Both the position numbers and the translations under genes were made by a program. Under the pieces are notes generated by a model. It was not told the DNA's origin. It made no database searches and was given only the letters and a program-made list of their open reading frames with translations. DNA of 64,000 bases from Rhizobiaceae bacterium (lineage in GTDB: Bacteria; Pseudomonadota; Alphaproteobacteria; Rhizobiales; Rhizobiaceae): NCBI GenBank assembly GCA_019635775.1, contig JAHBYU010000013.1, forward strand, positions 62,001 to 126,000, written 5' to 3'. Positions within the stretch are counted from its first letter, which is position 1, and every line of letters starts with the position of its first letter. Shown one piece after another: positions 58,532-64,000 of this stretch.

Positions 58532-58711
58532 CGCTTAGTTGGTCTGTTGCTCCAGTCGCGAAGGGTTTGTTGCGGCGCACGCCAGGGCGGCCCGATTCGA
58601 CCCATGGAAAGCCGCTGGTCCCGCGCGCCGGCGTGGCACAATGCGCTTGTTGATATTAACCATGTTTCCCGAAGGCGTGACCGCCTGTGGGCGTTTGCCC
58701 CTTAACAATCC

Positions 58712-58726
58712 TTAATAAAAGGTTAA
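58712..58726. promoter_or_regulatory. CtrA-like box (TTAA-N7-TTAA)
   Basis: TTAATAAAAGGTTAA at 58712-58726 fits the alphaproteobacterial CtrA binding pattern TTAA-N7-TTAA. A further TTAA lies at 58702. It is about 80 bases before the start at 58803, a position suitable for control of that gene by the cell-cycle regulator. Confidence 0.45.
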
Positions 58727-58802
58727 TTTGTCCTGTGGGGAGGCGATGGTGTCGCACTGCCTGCGGCGGAGATTGCGACCAAACGCACGAAGGATGACGC
58801 GC

Positions 58803-59237
58803 ATGCGTTGGAAACTGAGCGAATTTGCCTTCCTGCCAATGGCCTTGGGGCTGGCTGCGGTTTGCGTTGCGGTCCTGGGCCCTGTCCTGCCCACCCAGGC
58901 CGAGAGCCGGTACAGCGACCGGATTTATGCCGACAGTTTCGGCAATCTCGTCGTCCACAGCCGCTCGGGCTACAAGCGGATTGTCGTCGGCAAGGGCTAC
59001 ATGGCGCGGGAACTAGCCGAATACGAGCGGCCCTATGACCGCAACGATGTCATCTACATGAACGAGGGCGACGAGGAATCGGTGCCTTATGAATGCTGGA
59101 GACCGGCCGTTCTGTTGAAGGGCCGCAGCTATATGTACGGGCTGGAAGACGGCGAACTGCCCGACCTGCCCGGGAAGTGGTGCGGCATACCGGAACGCGC
59201 GGCCCCCGGCGCCGCAATCCGGCGCATACAGCCCTGA
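58803..59237 (+). CDS. Secreted hypothetical protein behind a CtrA-like box
   Basis: The 144-residue protein has an N-terminal hydrophobic segment (FLPMALGLAAVCVAVLG) as signal peptide or anchor, then a short mature region (RYSDRIYADSFGNLVVHSRSGYKRI), a YECWRP segment and a late CGIP. Two cysteines could pair. I do not recognise the family, though a Rhizobiales-conserved protein seems likely. AAGGA lies about nine bases before the ATG at 58803; an ATG at 58794 is alternative. The next gene is 66 bases away. Confidence 0.75.
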   Translation: MRWKLSEFAFLPMALGLAAVCVAVLGPVLPTQAESRYSDRIYADSFGNLVVHSRSGYKRIVVGKGYMARELAEYERPYDRNDVIYMNEGDEESVPYECWRPAVLLKGRSYMYGLEDGELPDLPGKWCGIPERAAPGAAIRRIQP

Positions 59238-59303
59238 GCCGGATGGCCTCCGGTCCGGACTGCGGAAAGACCTTGAGACGAGGCTGCCTGAAGTGAGCTG
59301 TTC

Positions 59304-60617
59304 ATGAGTCGCGCCGCGCACACACGGCGCCTGAAGGAGCAAATCGTCTCGCTGGAGACGATGACCCGCTTCGTGCTTGCGACGCTGGCGCTCGGCAGCG
59401 GCGTATACACCTATCTCGGCGTGAGATCCCTGCTGGACGGGTCGGCGACGATCGTGTTCTTCGCGGCGATCATCTATTCCGTCTCCGTATCCGTCGCAAT
59501 GTACGGTTTCTGGGTCTACCTCATCCGATTCATGCCGGAAATACGAGACGGGGGCTCGCGCCTGTCGCTTATCGGCATCATGGCGCTGGGCTGTGCGATG
59601 ATCGTCGCCATGTCGTCATGGCTAAACGCAGCAGCGTTGGCCGGTTCCGCCGCAGTGGAGCAGCACCTTGCCGTTACGCTCGAAGATTACACGGGAGACC
59701 TGGATCAGGCGCACACCAATGCGCTTGGAGCGCTCTCGCTGCTTCCCGACATCCAGCGCGCCTCGGAGCGGTTTTCGCGCCTCGCTGCCGACGAACAGGC
59801 GACCGGCGCCCTAACCGGCACATCCGGTTCGGGCAGCGTGGTTCAATTGCTGACGCAGATGTCAGCACAGATGAACGAGCTTGCCGCAACCATCGAGGCG
59901 TCGCGGGAGACCGTCCAGTCGAGCTTCACCGAAGGCCAGGCGCATCTGGCCGCCATGCGTGGGCTCGTTTCCGCCCCGGGCCCAATCGCGGAGCGCTCCG
60001 ACCAATTCGCCGCCGAAGCTGTCAAGCTAACCGGTGTCATCTCCGCCCTCGAACAGACTTCGATAGCCCCCTCCGTTCTTCGGGCGTCCGCTGACCTTTC
60101 CGTGGGCTTCATAGCGCCGGTCGCCGACGGTAGTTCGGCCGATCTGGCCGGGCGTCAGGACCAGGTGATGGCGACGATCCGCGCTTCCGTCGAGGCACAG
60201 TCCAAGGCTCTCTCGGAGGCAGCAGCAGAAATCCTCGCGCAGCCGAAGGTGCCCGAGAGGCGCTATGTGCCGCTGACTTCCGCCGAGGCCGTCATTCGCT
60301 ACGCGTCCGACTTCGTTCCGAGCTGGGCCGGCGCGATTTCGATCGACCTGCTGCCAGCGGTCCTGGTCGGCATCATGTGTGTCGTGCATGCGGCAATGCG
60401 GCGTGGCGAGGACGAAATGGCTGAGGCCGACAAAATTACTGCAGGCGATCTGATGCGGGCGCTCGACCTCAACGAAAGGCTGCAGACGATGCGTCCAGCC
60501 GTTGGGACACCGGAAGTCGCGGGCGCGCGGGAACTTACCGAGGCGGGAAGCGAACCGAGGTCGACGCCGGAAAATGTGACGCCACTGTCTCTTGGCGAAC
60601 GCAAGAGGAGCGAGTGA
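59304..60617 (+). CDS. Conserved membrane protein with large periplasmic domain
   Basis: The 437-residue protein has three N-terminal transmembrane helices (about residues 21-44, 48-76, 88-107), a large Ala/Ser-rich helical periplasmic region (about 110-335; EDYTGDLDQAHTNALGALSLL, and QMNELAATIEASRETVQS), a fourth helix (about 340-362, IDLLPAVLVGIMCVVHA) and a cytoplasmic tail. It resembles chemoreceptor-like or stalk proteins in layout, but has no known domain. Its stop overlaps the next gene's start by one base, so the two proteins likely work together. Confidence 0.8.
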   Translation: MSRAAHTRRLKEQIVSLETMTRFVLATLALGSGVYTYLGVRSLLDGSATIVFFAAIIYSVSVSVAMYGFWVYLIRFMPEIRDGGSRLSLIGIMALGCAMIVAMSSWLNAAALAGSAAVEQHLAVTLEDYTGDLDQAHTNALGALSLLPDIQRASERFSRLAADEQATGALTGTSGSGSVVQLLTQMSAQMNELAATIEASRETVQSSFTEGQAHLAAMRGLVSAPGPIAERSDQFAAEAVKLTGVISALEQTSIAPSVLRASADLSVGFIAPVADGSSADLAGRQDQVMATIRASVEAQSKALSEAAAEILAQPKVPERRYVPLTSAEAVIRYASDFVPSWAGAISIDLLPAVLVGIMCVVHAAMRRGEDEMAEADKITAGDLMRALDLNERLQTMRPAVGTPEVAGARELTEAGSEPRSTPENVTPLSLGERKRSE

Positions 60618-61456
60618 TGAGCGACATGCAGCCCGCTGGTCTTCCCGGCAATGCGCCACGCAGGCCGAATGTCGTCCTGCGCTACCTGTCCCGGTTTGAC
60701 GACGGACAACTGACCCGGGCGGTCTTTTTCGGCTTGCTGGCTGGGTCGATCGGCGTCCTGGCGCTCGACCTGTTCGATCTTGCCGAGAAAAACGGGTGGT
60801 GGGCGGGGCAGAAGGCCGTATCCGCCACTCAGTTGGAGCCGATCCTCCCGCCTTTCATCCAGACAGACGCGCCCATGCCCTCCGACGATCCTCGTCGTCT
60901 CGTGACAGCCGACGAAACGCTTCTCGGACAGCCGATGTCCTTCACGCTCGGCGCAGGAGGGGTGCTTGCGGCTGAGGGCAGTATCGACCAGGGCGCTTCG
61001 GCGCGGCTGGCCGCCGAACTGGAAGCGCGAGGCGAATATGTGAAGGTGGTTTCCCTGAATTCACCGGGCGGCTCGCTGGATGACGCGATGAAGATGGCGA
61101 AGATGATCCGGGAAAGGGAACTGGCCACGGAAGTTCTGGATGGCGCACTTTGTGCTTCGTCCTGCCCGCTGGTTCTTGCTGGCGGCGAGATACGCACTGT
61201 TGCCCCGTCGGCAGCCGTCGGGGTCCACCAGTTCTACGCGGCCGCCAGGGAGGATGCCGCTCCGCAGCAGGTCATGGCAGACGCACAGATGATAACCGCC
61301 CGCATCTCGCGCCATCTGATCGACATGGGTGTCGATCCTGCGCTCTGGCTACATGCGCTAGATACGCCACCCCAGGCGCTTTACTATCTGTCGGCGGCTG
61401 AGATGATGCAGTACCGGCTGGTTAACGCCCCGATCCGGACCGCGCAGACGCAGTAA
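60617..61456 (+). CDS. COG3904-type periplasmic ClpP/crotonase-fold protein
   Basis: The 279-residue protein has one N-terminal transmembrane helix (AVFFGLLAGSIGVLALDLF), so the rest is probably periplasmic. The ClpP-like fold shows VVSLNSPGGSLDDAMKMAKMIRE, then the candidate nucleophile region CASSCPLVLAGGEIRTVAPSA and a VGVHQFYA segment. This COG3904 family may be a serine protease or peptidase, unproven. ATG at 60617 is used; a GTG at 60614 overlaps the previous stop as GTGA. The gene is coupled to the membrane protein before it. Confidence 0.85.
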   Translation: MSDMQPAGLPGNAPRRPNVVLRYLSRFDDGQLTRAVFFGLLAGSIGVLALDLFDLAEKNGWWAGQKAVSATQLEPILPPFIQTDAPMPSDDPRRLVTADETLLGQPMSFTLGAGGVLAAEGSIDQGASARLAAELEARGEYVKVVSLNSPGGSLDDAMKMAKMIRERELATEVLDGALCASSCPLVLAGGEIRTVAPSAAVGVHQFYAAAREDAAPQQVMADAQMITARISRHLIDMGVDPALWLHALDTPPQALYYLSAAEMMQYRLVNAPIRTAQTQ

Positions 61457-61462
61457 TCAGGA

Positions 61463-62668
61463 CTAGACGATGCTGATGGCCGTGCCTTGGCATTCATCTC
61501 GGCGGCGGCCGGATCGCGGTGCGATCTTGACGCAGTCCCTGCCGCTGTTCTTAGCCAGATAGAGTGCCTCGTCTGCGCGGGCCATCAGTTCGCCTATGGT
61601 TTCACGTTGGCCAAGTTCAGCCACGCCGAAGCTTGCCGTGCAGCGTCTACCCGGTGGCATTCCTTCTATGTCGAGATTGGCGAAAGCGCCGCGCGCGCCT
61701 TCCGCGAACAGCCGGGCGGCCACGAGATTGGTGCCTGGCAGGAGGACTGCGAATTCCTCTCCGCCGATGCGGCCCGCGACATGATGCGGTGCCATTGCGG
61801 AGCGCAGGAAGTTGGAAAACGCCACGATAACCGCGTCGCCTGCGGCATGGCCGAACTTGTCGTTGACGGATTTGAAGTGATCAAGGTCGGCGATGATGAG
61901 TGAGACAGGTATGCCCTGGCGATCGGCCTGCTCGATCGCGGTGGCACTGTGAAGTCCAAAGCCACCCCTGTTTAGGAGACCGGACAGTGCGTCGGTCTCG
62001 GAGCGCTCGTGTGCATCTGCAAGAACGTCTCGCACAAGGATGACCAGCAGCATTAGCGCAATGGCCATGGCGAAGATGGTGCCCATCGACTGAGACAACA
62101 TGGCGTAGCCGGTGGTGATGTACAGGTCGGCGCTTTTTCCGGTCCCTCCAAACATCTGGAACAGGAAGGGCTTTGACAGGAATTGCAGCGCGCTGGCGGC
62201 AAGCAGCGCGAGGAGAAGGTTGTCGAGGGTTTCGCGCGCCCTTGATTGCGCCACCAGTCCGGCGGCAATCGCCTGCATGACAAAATAGGGCGACTGGTAG
62301 ATCAGCATGCGGACGAAGGATTCACGCGACATGTGAAGCGTGAAATAGCAGGCGACCAGCGCTGCCAGGATGATCATTGACATCGTCAGCCACGGCACGG
62401 GTATGGAATATTTTTGTGCCACGCCGACATTGAAGATGGCGAGTGCGGTCAGGAATGAACCGAAGGCGGCGAGCGCCAGGATCGCAGACACTCCGAACGA
62501 TGCAATGGCGAATTCGAACAGAAAATTAGACATGCCCACCGCATAGCCGAGGGCAAACCAGCGCGCGGACTCCCGGCGCGGGTCATAAATCGCGATCGTC
62601 ATGAAGGCTGCCGCGAACAGTCCCGCCATGAAAAGATTTATCGCGAGGATGAAGCCTGCGCCTGTCAT
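61463..62668 (-). CDS. Membrane GGDEF diguanylate cyclase (first of tandem pair)
   Basis: The 401-residue protein has about seven N-terminal transmembrane helices (residues 5-215) and a C-terminal GGDEF domain: DALSGLLNRGGFGL, then IADLDHFKSVND, RIGGEEFAVLLP, and TASFGVAELG. The active-site signature is GGEEF, expected to be catalytic. The RxxD inhibitory site before it is absent (APHH replaces it). It makes c-di-GMP, probably in response to a membrane signal. It converges on the COG3904 gene. Confidence 0.93.
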   Translation of the reverse strand: MTGAGFILAINLFMAGLFAAAFMTIAIYDPRRESARWFALGYAVGMSNFLFEFAIASFGVSAILALAAFGSFLTALAIFNVGVAQKYSIPVPWLTMSMIILAALVACYFTLHMSRESFVRMLIYQSPYFVMQAIAAGLVAQSRARETLDNLLLALLAASALQFLSKPFLFQMFGGTGKSADLYITTGYAMLSQSMGTIFAMAIALMLLVILVRDVLADAHERSETDALSGLLNRGGFGLHSATAIEQADRQGIPVSLIIADLDHFKSVNDKFGHAAGDAVIVAFSNFLRSAMAPHHVAGRIGGEEFAVLLPGTNLVAARLFAEGARGAFANLDIEGMPPGRRCTASFGVAELGQRETIGELMARADEALYLAKNSGRDCVKIAPRSGRRRDECQGTAISIV

Positions 62669-62764
62669 GCTGCCGAATGCCTTCTTCCGTGCCCCATTTC
62701 AGCACGAAGGCAGCGAAGAAGATGTTAATTTCTGCTCAAAATCTAACGAGCGGCGATTTCTGGT

Positions 62765-63997
62765 TCACGCCACCTGCTGGCCGCTTTCCGCTGGCGGCGG
62801 TTCCGGCTTGCGCTGGTAGGAAACACGCACGCCGTCCCTGCCATCCCGCTTGGCGTGGTAAAGCGCTGCGTCCGCGCGTTGCAGCAGTTGCGACAGGTCT
62901 TCATGGCCGGATAGCGATGCGATGCCGAAGCTTCCTGTGACACGCAGATCATGCGGCAGCCCGTCGATCGAATTTCCTGAAAAGACCGTTCGGACTGCTT
63001 CAGCAAAGAGGCGTGCAGCCGCCGGATCCGCCATTGGAAGCAGCACTGCGAATTCCTCGCCACCTATGCGGGCTGCGACGGCTCTCATGCCTGCAGCGTC
63101 CTTCAGTCTAGTAGCAAACTCCACGATAACCCGGTCGCCTGCGGCATGCCCATGCCTGTCGTTGAGCGATTTGAAGCGGTCCAGATCGGCGACCACAAGT
63201 GAAACCGGCAGGTTGGATGCCTTGCAGCTTTCAAGCAACTCGGACGCTTTCGTTTCAAAGCCACGCCGATTGAGGAGGCCCGACAGAGGATCGGTCAGCG
63301 TTTCGGAGCGCAATGTCCTCATCATTGCCAGCGCCTCGTCGGTGAAAAGACAGAGCGCGATGATCAAAGACAACACGCTGTGCGAAAAGAGGGCGGTGGT
63401 CCAGTAGAGCGACGTATGGAGGTCCGTGTAGTTGCTGAAGGGTTCAGAAAGCGCCATGGTAATCGGTGGCCGCACGAAAAAGTTCAGCCCCGACAAGACG
63501 CCCAGGACGAAGAACGCTCTCGCAAGACGGCCTTCACGATGAAATGTTCTGGCCTGGCCTGCAACGACAAGGCAGATGGCGCCCAGGGCGAAGTTGAAGA
63601 CCAGCACCCGCCACGCGATGTCTGGCTGGACGAACATGAACCATGAGAAGCCAGCCAATCCAGCGGCTGCGACGCTGCCGAGTGGCCACCAGGGGATCGG
63701 CCGGCCGAAGCGGGCGATCACTGCCGCTGCGATCCCGACAACGGCTGTCATGAAAAATACTGAGGAAAGAAGTTTTGTCGGTGCTGGCCCAAAAGGCAGG
63801 ACCACATACTGGAAAATGAAGCCGAAGGCGGAGGCGGCATAGGCCGCTGCAACCATCACCAGGTAAGGCCGTGGCCGGACATAGAACCACAGGACAAGGA
63901 ATGCCGCCGTTAGCGTCAATGCGATCGCCGGGTTTACCAGCGATATGAAGATTCCATTGTCCAAGAAGCCGCTGCCCCATTTGCGGTTTGACGGCAA
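62765..63997 (-). CDS. Membrane GGDEF diguanylate cyclase (second of pair, 5' end uncertain)
   Basis: The protein (at least 400 residues) has about seven transmembrane helices and a GGDEF domain: DPLSGLLNRRGFETK, VADLDRFKSLND, RIGGEEFAVLLP, and VTGSFGIASLSG. The signature is GGEEF; the RxxD inhibitory site is absent. It is paralogous to the gene 97 bases downstream. No ATG fits the N-terminus: candidate starts are TTG at 63997 or 63964, and the frame stays open to the window end, so it may begin outside. Confidence 0.88.
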   Translation of the reverse strand: MPSNRKWGSGFLDNGIFISLVNPAIALTLTAAFLVLWFYVRPRPYLVMVAAAYAASAFGFIFQYVVLPFGPAPTKLLSSVFFMTAVVGIAAAVIARFGRPIPWWPLGSVAAAGLAGFSWFMFVQPDIAWRVLVFNFALGAICLVVAGQARTFHREGRLARAFFVLGVLSGLNFFVRPPITMALSEPFSNYTDLHTSLYWTTALFSHSVLSLIIALCLFTDEALAMMRTLRSETLTDPLSGLLNRRGFETKASELLESCKASNLPVSLVVADLDRFKSLNDRHGHAAGDRVIVEFATRLKDAAGMRAVAARIGGEEFAVLLPMADPAAARLFAEAVRTVFSGNSIDGLPHDLRVTGSFGIASLSGHEDLSQLLQRADAALYHAKRDGRDGVRVSYQRKPEPPPAESGQQVA

Positions 63998-64000
63998 GAC

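Overview
The window is about 64 kb of a GC-rich, gene-dense chromosome from an alphaproteobacterium of the order Hyphomicrobiales (Rhizobiales). A Phyllobacteriaceae-type organism (Mesorhizobium/Nitratireductor-like) is my best guess. The reasons are a five-gene F1 ATPase operon (atpHAGDC) without the F0 genes, a hemC-hemD-Mic60-hemY cluster, an sdhCDAB operon, and rhizobial marker families (usg, DUF1192, DUF1244, DUF2312/GapR, DUF1036, COG3904). Almost everything is core, vertically inherited housekeeping DNA. I see no tRNA, rRNA, CRISPR array, insertion sequence or prophage.

Layout. 1-6.6 kb: end of a TadG-like pilus-assembly gene, a cyclopropane-fatty-acid synthase, a MOSC protein overlapping acs, the small usg gene and a YggS PLP protein. 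6.8-13.7 kb: leuS-lptE, a hydratase, a transaldolase-like gene and priA. 13.8-20.7 kb: two small membrane proteins, atpHAGDC and a GFA-family protein. 20.7-27.3 kb (minus strand): an FAH-family enzyme, a glutamine amidotransferase, a TerB-like protein, then hemY, Mic60-like, hemD and hemC. 27.4-33.7 kb: tsaD-gpsA, YciI, EVE, a methyltransferase, a quinone oxidoreductase, DUF1192 and an MFS transporter. 33.7-38.8 kb: ArsR, a pentapeptide protein, two small DUF465 genes, purEK, an LprI-like protein, rpmJ and a TPR protein. 38.8-46.3 kb: an alpha/beta hydrolase, pyk, DUF1036, N-formylglutamate amidohydrolase, DUF1244, gapR, an MscS channel and a methyltransferase. 46.4-53.9 kb: xerC, rimM-trmD-rplS, an amino-acid ABC transporter operon without its ATPase but with an acetyltransferase and methyltransferases, and yceH. 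53.9-54.9 kb: an AT-rich scar. 54.9-58.3 kb: sdhCDAB. 58.4-64 kb: a secreted protein behind a CtrA-like box, a coupled membrane protein/ClpP-fold pair, and two tandem GGDEF diguanylate cyclases, the second running to the window edge.

How the genes work together. Energy metabolism is well represented: acetate activation, TCA/respiration through Sdh, F1 ATPase and pyruvate kinase. Alongside it are heme synthesis, purine synthesis, and translation factors and tRNA modification (leuS, tsaD, rimM, trmD, rplS, rpmJ). Many neighbours are translationally coupled by 1-4 bp overlaps.

The least ordinary parts are: a decayed FRG-domain gene next to an orphan secreted protein in the AT-rich scar; a long hairpin between atpD and atpC; a 20-bp perfect palindrome that overlaps a promoter and abuts a start codon at 38107-38126; long inverted repeats upstream of acs/usg and purE; a palindrome upstream of sdhC; and the envelope/signalling module at 58.8-61.5 kb. 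I did not find a convincing complete new defence or mobile system. The FRG remnant is the only trace of one.
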